Positions 9,250 to 18,546 are shown, numbered from the stretch's first letter. The stretch: 64,000 bases of DNA from Micromonospora sp. HNM0581 (GCF_012726175.1 NZ_JAASAD010000010.1:124001-188000), one strand, 5' to 3'. Notes: generated from the letters alone by a model not told the origin. Numbers and translations: made by a program.

Positions 9250-9483
9250 TTACAGGCGCACCACCGAACACGTGAGGGTGCGAGTGATACCGGGCACCAT
9301 CTGCACCTTGCTGACGATCAGTTTTCCCAGTTCGTCGACGGTGTTCGCCTCGGTGAGCACGACGACGTCGTACGGCCCGGTGACCGCGTCGACGCGGACC
9401 ACGCCGGCGAGATCCGCGATGAGACCGGCCACGTCACGTGCCCGACCGACCTCTGTCTGGATGAGGATGTACGCCTGAACCAC
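9250..9483 (-). CDS. Stand-alone Lrp/AsnC ligand-binding (RAM) domain protein
   Basis: 77 residues that correspond only to the effector-binding alpha/beta sandwich of Lrp/AsnC regulators: AYILIQTEVGRARDVAGLIADL, then VVRVDAVTGPYDVVVLTEA and VPGITRTLTCSVV. There is no DNA-binding domain, so it cannot act alone as a repressor. Such proteins form oligomers and may bind amino acids. It is the first gene of a two-gene unit with DUF3515 and is divergent from thiL. Its role is unknown. Confidence 0.9.
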   Translation of the reverse strand: MVQAYILIQTEVGRARDVAGLIADLAGVVRVDAVTGPYDVVVLTEANTVDELGKLIVSKVQMVPGITRTLTCSVVRL

Positions 9484-9606
9484 GACTCGACCTCCCTCCG
9501 TCGCCGCCCGCCAGGCGGCCCGAAGGGAGAAAGTACCTTACCGACCAGGGATGATCCCGATCGGTGGCCAAGGAGAAGCAGTGAGCGAGCGCAACGGAGT
9601 GCCGTC

Positions 9607-10545
9607 GTGAGCGTCGCGGGTGTCGGCGAGTTCGGACTGATCGACCGGGTGACCGCCCGGCTGTCGTACGGTGCCACGGTGCTGCTGGGTCCCGGGGACG
9701 ACGCAGCTGTGGTGGCCGCGCCGGACGCCCGGGTGGTCGCCACCACCGACGTACTCGTCGAGGGGCGACACTTCCGTCGGGACTGGTCCGGTGCACACGA
9801 CATCGGCCGACGGGCGGCGGCGGCCAACCTCGCCGACGTGGTGGCGATGGGCGCCGAGCCGACGGCCCTGCTGGTCGCGCTCTGCGTACCCGCCGACGTC
9901 GACACCGAGTGGATGGAGCAACTCGCCGACGGGCTCGGCGCCGAGGCGGCCGCTGTCGGTGCCAGCGTGGTGGGCGGGGACATGTCGGCAAGCCCCACGC
10001 TCACCGTCGCGGTGACCGCGCTCGGCGACCTGGCCGGTCGGGCACCGGTCACCCGGGCCGGCGCCCGCCCAGGTGACCTGCTCGCCCTGGCCGGTCGCAC
10101 CGGATACGCGGCCGCCGGGTTCACCGTGCTCTCCCGTGGTTTCCGGACACCCCGGCTGCTGGTAGAGGCGTACCGGCGGCCGGAGGTGCCCTACCCGGCC
10201 GGACCGCAGGCCGCCCGGCTCGGTGCCACCTCAATGATCGACGTCTCGGACGGTCTGCTCGCTGACCTCGGGCACGTGGCGAAGGCCAGCGGGGTGGCGA
10301 TCGACACCGTCAGGGACGCCTTCGAGGTGCCCCCACAGATGCGTGACGCCGCGCAGGCGCTCGGTGTCGACCCGTACGCCTGGCTGCTGACCGGTGGCGA
10401 CGACCATGCGTTGGCGGCGACGTTTCCCCCGGCGACGGCCCTGCCACCGGGCTGGCGGGTGATCGGCCGGGTCGCTGGGGGTTCCGGAGTGACCGTGGAC
10501 GGCCGACCGTTCGACGGCCCGCCCGGGTGGGACCATTTCCGCTGA
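9607..10545 (+). CDS. thiL: Thiamine-monophosphate kinase
   Basis: Phosphorylates thiamine monophosphate to the diphosphate cofactor. The N-terminus GEFGLIDRV and the Mg/ATP-binding LGPGDDAAVV and TTDVLVEGRHF identify the PurM-like fold. AANLADVVAMGAEP, GGDMSAS, MIDVSDGLLADL and TGGDDHALAATF follow in family order. The GTG at 9607 is chosen because CGGAGTG lies just upstream and the protein then starts a few residues before GEFG, giving 312 residues. The open frame extends far upstream but only as a shadow of the minus-strand genes. Confidence 0.96.
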   Translation: MSVAGVGEFGLIDRVTARLSYGATVLLGPGDDAAVVAAPDARVVATTDVLVEGRHFRRDWSGAHDIGRRAAAANLADVVAMGAEPTALLVALCVPADVDTEWMEQLADGLGAEAAAVGASVVGGDMSASPTLTVAVTALGDLAGRAPVTRAGARPGDLLALAGRTGYAAAGFTVLSRGFRTPRLLVEAYRRPEVPYPAGPQAARLGATSMIDVSDGLLADLGHVAKASGVAIDTVRDAFEVPPQMRDAAQALGVDPYAWLLTGGDDHALAATFPPATALPPGWRVIGRVAGGSGVTVDGRPFDGPPGWDHFR

Positions 10546-10582
10546 CCGCCGGCCAGCCGGGAAGCCCAGCCAGGCGTGGTCG

Positions 10583-10588
10583 TACCCT
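10583..10588 (+). promoter_or_regulatory. Leaderless -10 element for the GNAT gene
   Basis: TACCCT lies 6 nt before the GTG start at 10595. This spacing places the transcription start at the start codon, and no Shine-Dalgarno is present. No good -35 hexamer is visible. Confidence 0.5.
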
Positions 10589-10594
10589 GCACGG

Positions 10595-11056
10595 GTGTCC
10601 GACATCGAGATCCGCGTGGTTCCCTTCGACTCGCCGGCAGCCCAGCACCTGATCACCGCTACCATGGCGGACCTGAGCGCCCGGTACGGAGGCAGCGGCG
10701 ACGAGACCCCCGTCGACGCGAGCGAGTTCGTCCCGCCGGCCGGGGCCTTCCTGGTCGCCCTGATCGACGGCCAGCCGGTGGGTTGCGGCGGGTGGCGCAG
10801 CCACGGCGAGGAGAACGCCGAGTTGAAGCGGATGTACACCGCACCGCAGGTGCGGGGGCGGGGTGTGGCGCGTACGGTCCTGGCGGCTGTCGAGCGATCG
10901 GCCCGGGAGCATGGCCGCCGACGGCTCATCCTGGAGTGCGGCGACCGGCAGCCCGAGGCTGTCGGGCTGTACACGGCGGCCGGCTACGAGCGGATCCCCA
11001 ACTTCGGCTACTACGCCGAGCTACCCAGCTGCCTGTCCTTCGGCCGCACCCTGTAA
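10595..11056 (+). CDS. GNAT-family N-acetyltransferase
   Basis: 153 residues with a GNAT fold: the acetyl-CoA pyrophosphate-binding loop QVRGRGVAR (Q/R-x-x-G-x-G/A) follows the strand AELKRMYTAP, and AVGLYTAAGYERI is the C-terminal helix-strand motif. The substrate is unknown; family members of this size acetylate small amines or protein N-termini. It is the only gene between thiL and the strong terminator at 11131. The leaderless promoter supports the GTG start. Confidence 0.88.
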   Translation: MSDIEIRVVPFDSPAAQHLITATMADLSARYGGSGDETPVDASEFVPPAGAFLVALIDGQPVGCGGWRSHGEENAELKRMYTAPQVRGRGVARTVLAAVERSAREHGRRRLILECGDRQPEAVGLYTAAGYERIPNFGYYAELPSCLSFGRTL

Positions 11057-11130
11057 GAGATAGGGCACCCTGTTGGCGCCTGGTGTGGAGTAGGGGCCGC
11101 CTCCCCCGCAACCGCCTACGGGTGCGGACA

Positions 11131-11172
11131 CGACAGTACCGGCGAGCCCGCCGAGGCTCGCCGGTACTGTCG
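11131..11172. terminator. Strong bidirectional terminator
   Basis: A perfect 18-bp inverted repeat (CGACAGTACCGGCGAGCC and complement) with a 6-nt loop lies between the convergent GNAT and rpmB genes. It is the longest perfect short-loop hairpin I found in the window. Confidence 0.85.
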
Positions 11173-11198
11173 GACGTGCTGTCCCGAGTGTCGCCGCG

Positions 11199-11390
11199 TC
11201 AGGCGCGGGCGACCTTGCCGGCCTTGATGCAGGACGTGCAGACCTTCAGCTTCTTGGTCGTGCCGCCACCGGCCGGGGTGCGCACCGACTGGATGTTCGG
11301 GTTCCAGCGGCGGTTGGTCCGCCGGTGCGAGTGGGACACGTTGTGGCCGAAGCCCGGCCCCTTGCCACAGACGTCACACACGCTAGCCAC
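11199..11390 (-). CDS. rpmB: 50S ribosomal protein L28 (zinc-ribbon form)
   Basis: 63 residues starting with [20 protein letters not shown], the L28 signature. Cysteines C5, C8, C51 and C54 form a complete zinc ribbon, so this is the C+ type. Actinobacteria often carry a second, cysteine-free paralogue controlled by Zur; none is in this window. The GTG start has CAGGAG 7 nt upstream. It is transcribed alone and divergently from the DAK2 gene. Confidence 0.97.
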   Translation of the reverse strand: MASVCDVCGKGPGFGHNVSHSHRRTNRRWNPNIQSVRTPAGGGTTKKLKVCTSCIKAGKVARA

Positions 11391-11585
11391 GGGATACTCC
11401 TGGGTTTGAAACGTTCATGAGGTCAGCACCAGGCGCAGCCTGGGCAACCTCGTCAGGCTACCCGATGGGCAGGGCACCTGCCCATCCGGGGCGGGTGGCG
11501 TCACGGCGGTCGGCCGGCCAGTTCGCAGCGGCGACCCGGCGGAAGCGGAACCCGCCCGCTCAGGGCAAGTCTCAGCGTACGCCAG

Positions 11586-11591
11586 TAGGCT
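11586..11591 (+). promoter_or_regulatory. Leaderless -10 element for the DAK2 gene
   Basis: TAGGCT lies exactly 6 nt before the GTG at 11598, with no Shine-Dalgarno between. This defines the start of the DAK2 gene and of the probable DAK2-recG transcript. Confidence 0.5.
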
Positions 11592-11597
11592 GCCACC

Positions 11598-13202
11598 GTG
11601 CTGGACACCTTCGACGCCGCCGCCGTGCGCCGCTGGTGCGCCGACGGCCTGGCTACGCTCAAGCGGCACCAGGGTGAGATCGACGAGCTGAACGTCTACC
11701 CGGTGCCCGACGGTGACACCGGCACCAACCTGGTGCTCACCCTCACCTCCGCGCAGCAGGCGCTCGCGATGGACCTCGACACCCATGCCGACGGCACCTC
11801 GACGGCGCACGGGCATGCGCTGCGACTGATGGCGCGGGGTGCCCTGCTCGGCGCGCGGGGAAACTCCGGGGTGATCCTGTCGCAGATCCTGCGCGGCCTC
11901 GCCGACACGCTGGCCCCCGTCCCGCAGGTGCGGGGCCGGGACCTGGCCGTGGCCCTGCGTGGGGCGGCCGACGCGGCGTACACCGCGGTGGCCCGTCCGG
12001 TGGAGGGCACTCTGCTCTCCGTGGTTGCGGCGGCGGCCGACGCGGCCGGGCAGACCGGCAGCGACGAGCTTCGCGTGGTGACCCGGGCGGCGGCCGACGC
12101 TGCCGCCGACGCGCTGGCCAACACCCCCGAGCAGTTGCCGGCGCTGGCCCGGGCGGGGGTGGTCGACGCCGGTGGGAAGGGGCTGTGTCTGCTACTCGAC
12201 GCGCTGGTCGAGGTGGTCGCGGGGGAGAGCCCGGTGCGCCCGGCGCCCGGTGTCGCGCAGGTGCGTCGACCGGTCGCCGTCGCCGGTGCGGTGGTGGCAC
12301 CGACCGAGTACGCCTACGAGGTGCAGTTCCTGCTCGACGCCGAGGCCGCCGCAGTGGACCGGATGCGCGAGACACTCACCAGGATCGGCGACTCCCTGGT
12401 GGTCGTCGGTGACCAGGGGACCTGGCAGGTCCATGTGCACGTCGACGATGTCGGTGCCGCGATCGAGGCGGGCGTGGTGGCCGGCCGCCCGCACCAGATC
12501 TCGGTGACCCGTTTCGCCGACCAGCCGGAGCCCGCACCACCCCGGTCGTCCGACGGGCGGGCCGCCGTGGTGGTGGCCGCCGGCGCCGGTATCGCGGAGC
12601 TGTTCGCCACGGAGGGGGCGGTGGTGGTGCCGGGCAAACCAACCAGCGGGGAGCTGCTGGAAGCGGTGCAGGCCACCGGCGCGGCCCACGTGGTGGTGCT
12701 GCCGAACGACCCGGAGGCGCAGGTGGCAGCGAACCAGGTCGCCGCGGAGGCGTACCGGGCCGGGGTGGACGTCGCGGTGGTGCCGACCCGTTCCCCGGTG
12801 CAGGCGTTGGCGGCGCTGGCCGTGCGTGACCCGCAGCGCCGCTTCGCCGACGACGTGATCGCGATGGCTGAGGCCGCCGGTGCCTGCCGCTACGCCGAGG
12901 TGTGTCGAGCCGGCCGCGAGGCGCTCACCGTGGCCGGGCCGTGCCGCGCCGGTGACGTGCTGGCCCTGGTCGAGGGGGAGGTGAACCTGATCGGTGCCGA
13001 CCTGGTGGAAACCTGCGTCGCGCTTGTCGACCGGATGCTCGGTGGCGGTGGTGAGCTGGTCACCCTGCTCGTCGGCGTCGATGCACCCGACGGGCTGGTC
13101 GACGCGGTGCGTACGCACATCGCAGCGCGTTGGCCCTTCGTGGAGGTGCAGGCGTTCCCGGGCGGGCAACCACACCATCCGCTGCTGGTCGGTGTCGAAT
13201 GA
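11598..13202 (+). CDS. fakA: DAK2 domain protein, fatty-acid kinase FakA-like
   Basis: 534 residues. The N-terminal DAK2 domain (about 1-200) has the Mg-ATP aspartates in YPVPDGDTGTNLV and the GARGNSGVILSQIL loop, then GVVDAGGKGLCLLLDAL. A middle domain (EVQFLLDA, GDSLVVVGDQGTWQVHVHVD) and a C-terminal DegV-like region complete the FakA/YloV layout. In Firmicutes, FakA phosphorylates fatty acids bound by FakB. No fakB is in the window, so substrate assignment is by family only. It overlaps recG by ATGA. The neighbourhood DAK2-recG is conserved in actinobacteria. Confidence 0.88.
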   Translation: MLDTFDAAAVRRWCADGLATLKRHQGEIDELNVYPVPDGDTGTNLVLTLTSAQQALAMDLDTHADGTSTAHGHALRLMARGALLGARGNSGVILSQILRGLADTLAPVPQVRGRDLAVALRGAADAAYTAVARPVEGTLLSVVAAAADAAGQTGSDELRVVTRAAADAAADALANTPEQLPALARAGVVDAGGKGLCLLLDALVEVVAGESPVRPAPGVAQVRRPVAVAGAVVAPTEYAYEVQFLLDAEAAAVDRMRETLTRIGDSLVVVGDQGTWQVHVHVDDVGAAIEAGVVAGRPHQISVTRFADQPEPAPPRSSDGRAAVVVAAGAGIAELFATEGAVVVPGKPTSGELLEAVQATGAAHVVVLPNDPEAQVAANQVAAEAYRAGVDVAVVPTRSPVQALAALAVRDPQRRFADDVIAMAEAAGACRYAEVCRAGREALTVAGPCRAGDVLALVEGEVNLIGADLVETCVALVDRMLGGGGELVTLLVGVDAPDGLVDAVRTHIAARWPFVEVQAFPGGQPHHPLLVGVE

Positions 13203-15403
13203 CCACCGAATCGTCAGCCTTGGACACCGCCCTGAAGAAGCTCGTCGGCGAGAAGACCGCCAAGGCGCTCGCCGGCCATCTCGACCTGCACACGGCAGGT
13301 GACCTGATCTACCACTTCCCCCGCCGATACGACGAGCGTGGCGAGCACACCGACATCCGCGCGCTGGACGTCGGCGAACAGGTCACCGTGCTGGCCCAGG
13401 TGCAGCGCACCGCTGTACGCCCGATGCGCCAGCGGCGGGGCAACCTGTTGGAGGTCACCGTCGGTGACGGATCCGGAGGCAGCCTCAGCCTCACCTTCTT
13501 CGGCAACCAGGCGTGGCGTGAGCGCGAACTGCGGCCCGGCCGGTGGGGCCTGTTCGCGGGAAAGGTGACCGAGTTCCGGGGCCGGCGGCAGCTCAACGGC
13601 CCGGAGTACGTCCTGCTGGGGGAGCAGACCGACACCGAGGTGGCGGCAACCGAGCAGATCGAGGAGTTCGCCGGGGCGCTCATTCCGGTCTACCCGGCCG
13701 CCGCAGCGGTGCCGACCTGGGTGATCGCCCGTTGCGTCCGGGTGGTGCTGGACACGGTGGCACCGCCGGATGATCCGTTGCCGGTGACGGTCCGGGCCGG
13801 TCGGAACCTCGTCGGTCTGGGCACTGCCCTACGGGAGATCCACCGGCCGTCCAGCCGGGAGGAACTTTACCGGGCCCGTCGGCGGCTGAAGTGGGACGAG
13901 GCATTCGCCGTGCAGGTGACCCTGGCCCGCCGCAGGCGGGACGCCGCCGCGTCGCCCGCGCGCCCCCGACCCGGGCGGCCGGGCGGCCTGCTCGACGCTT
14001 TCGACGCCCGGTTGCCGTACGAGCTGACCGCCGGGCAACGCGAGGTCGGCGTCGAGATCGCCGCCGACCTCGCCACCGGTCATCCGATGCACCGGCTGTT
14101 ACAGGGCGAGGTCGGCTCCGGCAAGACGGTGGTGGCGCTGCGGGCGATGCTCCAGGTGGTGGACGCGGGCGGGCAGGCCGCGCTGCTGGCGCCGACCGAG
14201 GTGCTCGCCGCCCAGCACCACCGGGGCATGCTCGACCTGCTCGGTCCGCTCGCGCAGGCCGGTGAGTTGGGTGCCGCCGAGCATGCCACCCGGGTGGAGC
14301 TGGTCACCGGATCACTGGGTGCGGCGGCTCGCCGTCGGGTGCTGGGCGAGGTCGCCAGCGGGGCGGCCGGCATCGTGCTCGGCACCCACGCCCTGCTCTA
14401 CGAGGGGGTCGACTTCGCCGATCTCGGTCTGGTGGTGGTCGACGAACAGCACCGGTTCGGCGTCGAGCAGCGTGACGCGTTGCGGGCCAAGGCTGAGCAG
14501 CCGCCACACGTACTGGTGATGACCGCCACCCCGATCCCTCGCACGGTGGCCATGACCGTCTACGGCGATCTGGAGATCTCCACCCTGTCTCAGCTGCCGC
14601 GCGGTCGTTCGCCGATCGCCTCGCATGTCGTACCGGCCGCGGAGAAGCCGGCGTTTCTCGATCGGGCCTGGCGTCGGCTGCGCGAGGAGGTGGCTGCCGG
14701 GCACCAGGCGTATGTGGTCTGTCCCCGGATCGGGAACTCGACGTCCGGGGCCGAGGAGGAGCCACCGGCGGTCGACGACTCGGAGCGTCGGCCGCCGCTG
14801 GCGGTGGTCGAGGTCGCTCCGCTGCTGGCAGACGGGCCGCTGCACGGCCTACGGATCGGTGTCCTGCACGGCCGGCTGCCGGCCGACGAGAAGGACGCGG
14901 TGATGCGGTCCTTCGCCGCCGGCAAGGTCGACGTGCTGGTGGCCACCACCGTGGTCGAGGTGGGAGTTGACGTACCCAACGCGACGATGATGGTGGTGCT
15001 GGACGCCGACCGGTTCGGCGTCTCGCAGCTGCACCAGTTGCGCGGGCGGGTGGGCCGGGGCAGTGCGCCCGGGCTCTGCCTGCTGGTGACCGAGGCGGCG
15101 GAGGGCAGCGGGGCCCGGGAACGGCTGGACGCGGTGGCCTCCACCACCGACGGTTTCAAGCTCGCCGAGCTGGACTTGGAGCAGCGGCGGGAGGGGGACG
15201 TTCTGGGTGCAAGCCAGTCCGGCCGTCGTTCGCACCTGCGCCTGCTGTCGCTGTTACGCGACGCGGACCTAATCCGGGATGCGCGGGCGGAGTCGATCGC
15301 GTTGGTCGAGGAGGATCCGGAGCTGGCCCGGCATCCGGCGCTCGCCGCCTCGGTGGCCGCGCTTGTCGACGCCGACCGCGCCGAGTATCTCGAAAAGGGC
15401 TGA
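13199..15403 (+). CDS. recG: ATP-dependent DNA helicase RecG
   Basis: Branch-migration helicase that remodels stalled forks and Holliday junctions. 734 residues. The N-terminal wedge/OB domain (LIYHFPRRYDERG, then TVLAQVQRTAV) is followed by the helicase core: Walker A GEVGSGKT at about 303, the VVVDEQHRFG box at about 413, MTATPIPRT, and the C-terminal motifs ATTVVEVGVDVPNA and QLRGRVGRG. An insertion near residues 515-540 (between VVCPRIGNS and VVEVAPLL) is acidic and probably disordered. The ATG at 13199 overlaps the DAK2 stop. Confidence 0.97.
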   Translation: MTTESSALDTALKKLVGEKTAKALAGHLDLHTAGDLIYHFPRRYDERGEHTDIRALDVGEQVTVLAQVQRTAVRPMRQRRGNLLEVTVGDGSGGSLSLTFFGNQAWRERELRPGRWGLFAGKVTEFRGRRQLNGPEYVLLGEQTDTEVAATEQIEEFAGALIPVYPAAAAVPTWVIARCVRVVLDTVAPPDDPLPVTVRAGRNLVGLGTALREIHRPSSREELYRARRRLKWDEAFAVQVTLARRRRDAAASPARPRPGRPGGLLDAFDARLPYELTAGQREVGVEIAADLATGHPMHRLLQGEVGSGKTVVALRAMLQVVDAGGQAALLAPTEVLAAQHHRGMLDLLGPLAQAGELGAAEHATRVELVTGSLGAAARRRVLGEVASGAAGIVLGTHALLYEGVDFADLGLVVVDEQHRFGVEQRDALRAKAEQPPHVLVMTATPIPRTVAMTVYGDLEISTLSQLPRGRSPIASHVVPAAEKPAFLDRAWRRLREEVAAGHQAYVVCPRIGNSTSGAEEEPPAVDDSERRPPLAVVEVAPLLADGPLHGLRIGVLHGRLPADEKDAVMRSFAAGKVDVLVATTVVEVGVDVPNATMMVVLDADRFGVSQLHQLRGRVGRGSAPGLCLLVTEAAEGSGARERLDAVASTTDGFKLAELDLEQRREGDVLGASQSGRRSHLRLLSLLRDADLIRDARAESIALVEEDPELARHPALAASVAALVDADRAEYLEKG

Positions 15404-15473
15404 GCCGCTGCGGCGGATCCGACAGCTGTGCCCGGGTCCGCCCTGCGGCCTGTTGCGGCCCGGGACAAGCGAA

Positions 15474-15511
15474 CCGCCCCGGTCACCCGTTGAACGGGGT
15501 GACCGGGGCGG
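15474..15511. terminator. Terminator between recG and the surface-protein gene
   Basis: A perfect 15-bp inverted repeat (CCGCCCCGGTCACCC and complement) with an 8-nt loop. It lies 16 bp beyond the convergent minus-strand stop codon and about 70 bp after recG, so it can end both transcripts. Confidence 0.8.
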
Positions 15512-15527
15512 ACACGTTCAGCTCGGC

Positions 15528-17027
15528 TCAGGCGGTGAAGTGGATCCGCCGCCGCCGTGCCATCACGAACAGGACCGCGCCCAGCGCCAGCAGGGCGATA
15601 GCGCCTGCGGCGATGCCGCCGGCAGCAGCACCGGTCACCGGCAGGCCCGGCTCCTCGCCGCCGCCACCGCCCCCGCAACCCTCGGGCGCGTAGATCACCT
15701 CAAGCTCCAGGCCCAGCTCAGGAAGGACGACGAGTGCGGCCTCGTCGTCACCGGCCGGGAAGGTGACCTTCTCCGACGCGCCCGGCGCGACGGTACGGGT
15801 CTCGGTCTTGTCGCCGTAGGTGAACTCCACCTCGACCGGCATGCCGCCCTCCGGGTTCGAGGCGGTCAGGCCGAAGGTGTCGCAGTCCGCGTCGGTGGTC
15901 ACCGTCGGCAGCGGGCAGTCCTCGGGACGCTCCCAGGAGTAGGTGCCGTTCTCGATGACCTCGCCGTCGACCAGCACCTCGATCTTCCCGGCGTTCTCGG
16001 CGGGCACCACGGTCTCGTTGTCGGCCTTGCCCGGCTCGACCGTGACCTTCTTGGTCCAGCCGTTCTCGCCCCGAACCTCGAACTCGACCGGGTACTTCGA
16101 GATCGAACCGTCGTTGCTCAGCGACACGGTGACGGTGCCGTCGCAGGAGGAGGCGAAGGTGGACGCCGGGGTGGTGCAGTTCTTGCTGCCGCCGTTGTAC
16201 CAGCCCTGGGGGCCCGACGAGCGGTTGCCGGGGGCGCCCTTGTCGCCCAGCTTCTTGGAGCCGTAGCGTGCGCCGCCCTCGACCAGCGGGTCGATGACCT
16301 CGTCGACGCCGCCCCAGATCAGGTCGACCTGGGTGTGGCAGTCCGGCACACCGACGTTCAGCTCGATCTCGGTCTGGCCGCCGCCGAGGAAGTCGCTGTC
16401 CGGCTCGCCGTAGACGTACTGCGGGGTGGCGAACTTCGGACGCGGAGCGAAGTACGACACCAGGGTGAAGTACTGCTGTGCCTCGCCGCACAGCGGCAGG
16501 TCGCCCTCCAGCTTGACGGTCGCCTTGCCGTTCGGGCCGTCGAAGGTGTGGCTGTACTTCGCCTGGCTGGCGTCGACGCACTTCGGTGCCGGGGTGCACG
16601 GTGCGTCGCGGTCGAGCTTGATGGTGCCGTCGTTGGTCCGCTCACGCTTGTTGTCCCACCGCGCCTCGACGGTGAGCTTGGCGCGTGCGGTGTCGCCAGG
16701 CACCCGCTGAACGGCCTCGACGAAGCCCTTCTTGGCGATGACGACGCCCTTGAGGTCGACGGGGTCGGCGCCGGGGACGAGCACCTGGACGGGCGTCGAG
16801 GGCTCCGTGGTCACCTTCCTGAGGGTGGCAGCCTTGTCGCGTTCGCTGTTTTCCACCTTCCACGTGATCACTCGCTCACCAGTGAGTTGGTCGCAGACGG
16901 CGGTGGCGGTGATGGTGGTGTGGTGGGCGGCGGCGGGGGTGGCCGCCACCGCCGCTCCGGTCATGCCGATGAGGGCAGCTGCCAGGACGGCCAGCGGCCG
17001 CCGCAGCGACAGCTTGGGTCGGATCAC
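15528..17027 (-). CDS. Secreted cell-wall surface protein with LPVTG sorting signal
   Basis: 499 residues. The N-terminus has an Arg/Lys-rich start, a hydrophobic core (LAVLAAALIGMTGAAVAA) and a probable cleavage site at TPAAA-HH. The C-terminus has a complete sortase signal: GLPVTG, a hydrophobic stretch, and the basic tail MARRRRIHFTA. Between them are beta-rich modules with repeated phrases (VEFEVRGENGWTKKVTVEPG; VEVEFTYGDKTETRTVAPG) that look like tandem Ig-like domains, plus a Cys-containing N-terminal region. I do not recognise a named family. Monocistronic, with no sortase gene in the window. Adhesion or hyphal-surface structure is a reasonable inference, not shown. Confidence 0.85.
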   Translation of the reverse strand: MIRPKLSLRRPLAVLAAALIGMTGAAVAATPAAAHHTTITATAVCDQLTGERVITWKVENSERDKAATLRKVTTEPSTPVQVLVPGADPVDLKGVVIAKKGFVEAVQRVPGDTARAKLTVEARWDNKRERTNDGTIKLDRDAPCTPAPKCVDASQAKYSHTFDGPNGKATVKLEGDLPLCGEAQQYFTLVSYFAPRPKFATPQYVYGEPDSDFLGGGQTEIELNVGVPDCHTQVDLIWGGVDEVIDPLVEGGARYGSKKLGDKGAPGNRSSGPQGWYNGGSKNCTTPASTFASSCDGTVTVSLSNDGSISKYPVEFEVRGENGWTKKVTVEPGKADNETVVPAENAGKIEVLVDGEVIENGTYSWERPEDCPLPTVTTDADCDTFGLTASNPEGGMPVEVEFTYGDKTETRTVAPGASEKVTFPAGDDEAALVVLPELGLELEVIYAPEGCGGGGGGEEPGLPVTGAAAGGIAAGAIALLALGAVLFVMARRRRIHFTA

Positions 17028-17313
17028 GCGTACTCCCGGGGTGAAGAACCGTCAGGGTCGGCGCGGGCGGGACGGACGGCGCTGGCGGCTCGTATGCCGC
17101 GCCTGAAGGGTGCCTCCCGTGCCGATGGCCGGCGGACATGACGCCGGCACCGGCAGACCCTAGCGAGATCGTGAGAAGCGAAACAGCCCTCAGGCAAGCT
17201 TAAGGGAAACGTTATGAACGTGAGATAATTTGTCCACTCAAAGTGATCATGCGGGGTCGGCCAGCTCCAATTCCCGGCTCGCGTAGCGTCGGAAAGGTGA
17301 GCAGGAGCGAGCG

Positions 17314-17874
17314 ATGACCCGCATCGTCGCCGGCACCCTTGGTGGCCGGCGGATCACCGCCCCACCCGGCGGCGGCACTCGACCCACGTCAGATCGGGTA
17401 CGCGAGGCGTTGTTCAGTGCGGTCGAAGCCGACATCGACATCGATGGCGCCCGCTTCGCCGACCTCTACGCCGGCTCCGGTGCCGTCGGTCTGGAGGCGC
17501 TGTCGCGCGGCGCGGCGCATGCGCTGCTTGTGGAGTCCGACCCGCGTGCCGCCCGGGTGATCCGCGAGAACCTGGCCGTGCTGCGGGTCGGTACCTCGGC
17601 CCGACTGGTCGCTGGCAAGGTCGCCACCGTCCTGGCCGCCGGGGCGGGCGAGCCGTACGACGTCGTCTTCGCCGACCCGCCGTACGCGATGTCGAACGAC
17701 AGCCTCCACGCGATGCTCGCGGCTCTGGTGGACGGAGGGTGGCTGGCGCCGGAAGCATTGGTGGTGGTCGAGCGGTCCAGTCGTGGCGGGCCGGTCGAGT
17801 GGGTGCAGGGCATCACTGGCCAGCGCAGTCGCCGGTACGGCGAGTCCACCCTTTGGTACGGTCGCCGATCATGA
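17314..17874 (+). CDS. rsmD: 16S rRNA (guanine(966)-N(2))-methyltransferase RsmD
   Basis: SAM-dependent methyltransferase acting on G966 of 16S rRNA in the 30S subunit. 186 residues. The N-terminus MTRIVAGTLGGRRI is typical, SAM motif I is DLYAGSGAVGLEALSRGA, and the catalytic motif IV is FADPPY. AGGAGCGAGCG precedes the ATG at 17314. It overlaps coaD by ATGA, the pairing found across most bacteria. Confidence 0.96.
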   Translation: MTRIVAGTLGGRRITAPPGGGTRPTSDRVREALFSAVEADIDIDGARFADLYAGSGAVGLEALSRGAAHALLVESDPRAARVIRENLAVLRVGTSARLVAGKVATVLAAGAGEPYDVVFADPPYAMSNDSLHAMLAALVDGGWLAPEALVVVERSSRGGPVEWVQGITGQRSRRYGESTLWYGRRS

Positions 17875-18356
17875 GACGTGCGGTGTGTCCCGGATCCTTC
17901 GACCCGGTCACCAACGGTCACCTCGACATCATCGGCCGGGCCAGTCGGCTGTTCGACGAGGTGATCGTCGGAGTGCTGATCAACCAGTCGAAGAGTGGCC
18001 TGTTCAGCGTCGAGGAGCGGATCGACATGCTCCGCGAGGTGACCGCTTCCTACGGCAACGTGCGGGTGGAGTCCTTCCGGGGCCTGCTGGTGGACTTCTG
18101 CCGGGCGCAGCGGGCGACCGTGCTGATCAAAGGTCTGCGGGCGGTGAGCGACTTCGACTACGAGTTGCAGATGGCCCAGATGAACATCGGTCTCGCCGGG
18201 GTGGAGACACTGTTCATGCCGACCAACCCGCTCTACTCTTTCCTCTCGTCGAGTCTGGTCAAGGACGTGGCGAAGTGGGGCGGCGACGTCACGCCGCACG
18301 TACCGGATGTGGTCCGTGCGGCCCTGAAAGCCCGCCTGGTCCCCCCGTCGACCTGA
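17871..18356 (+). CDS. coaD: Phosphopantetheine adenylyltransferase
   Basis: Fourth step of coenzyme A synthesis: transfers AMP from ATP to 4'-phosphopantetheine. 161 residues. The nucleotidyltransferase motif is GSFDPVTNGHLDII (T/HxGH), later IKGLRAVSDFDYELQMAQMN, and the C-terminal YSFLSSSLVKDVA (the SSS nucleotide loop). The start ATG 17871 overlaps the rsmD stop. The open frame upstream of it lies within rsmD and is not part of the protein. Confidence 0.97.
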   Translation: MRRAVCPGSFDPVTNGHLDIIGRASRLFDEVIVGVLINQSKSGLFSVEERIDMLREVTASYGNVRVESFRGLLVDFCRAQRATVLIKGLRAVSDFDYELQMAQMNIGLAGVETLFMPTNPLYSFLSSSLVKDVAKWGGDVTPHVPDVVRAALKARLVPPST

Positions 18357-18546
18357 CCCGGCGTGATTCCGTTCGTGCCGGGTCCACGGGTAGGCGAGTG
18401 CGGGATCGGGCAACGGCCCCGGCGACACGCCCGGGCAAAGCGTCGGTGCGGGGTCGGCGGCGGACGACATCATTGGGTGAAGCGGGAAACCGCCCGCAGC
18501 CCGCATGATGTAGGTCGGCCCGACGAATGACAGGAGTGAGGTACCG

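Noticed and set aside
8176..9606. Open frame extending thiL upstream by 477 codons
   Set aside because: It is antisense to DUF3515 and the Lrp-type gene and reads as Arg/Gly-rich shadow; thiL family similarity starts at 9607.
17230..17238. TTGTCCACT, one mismatch from a DnaA box
   Set aside because: Single isolated site; expected by chance in 64 kb.
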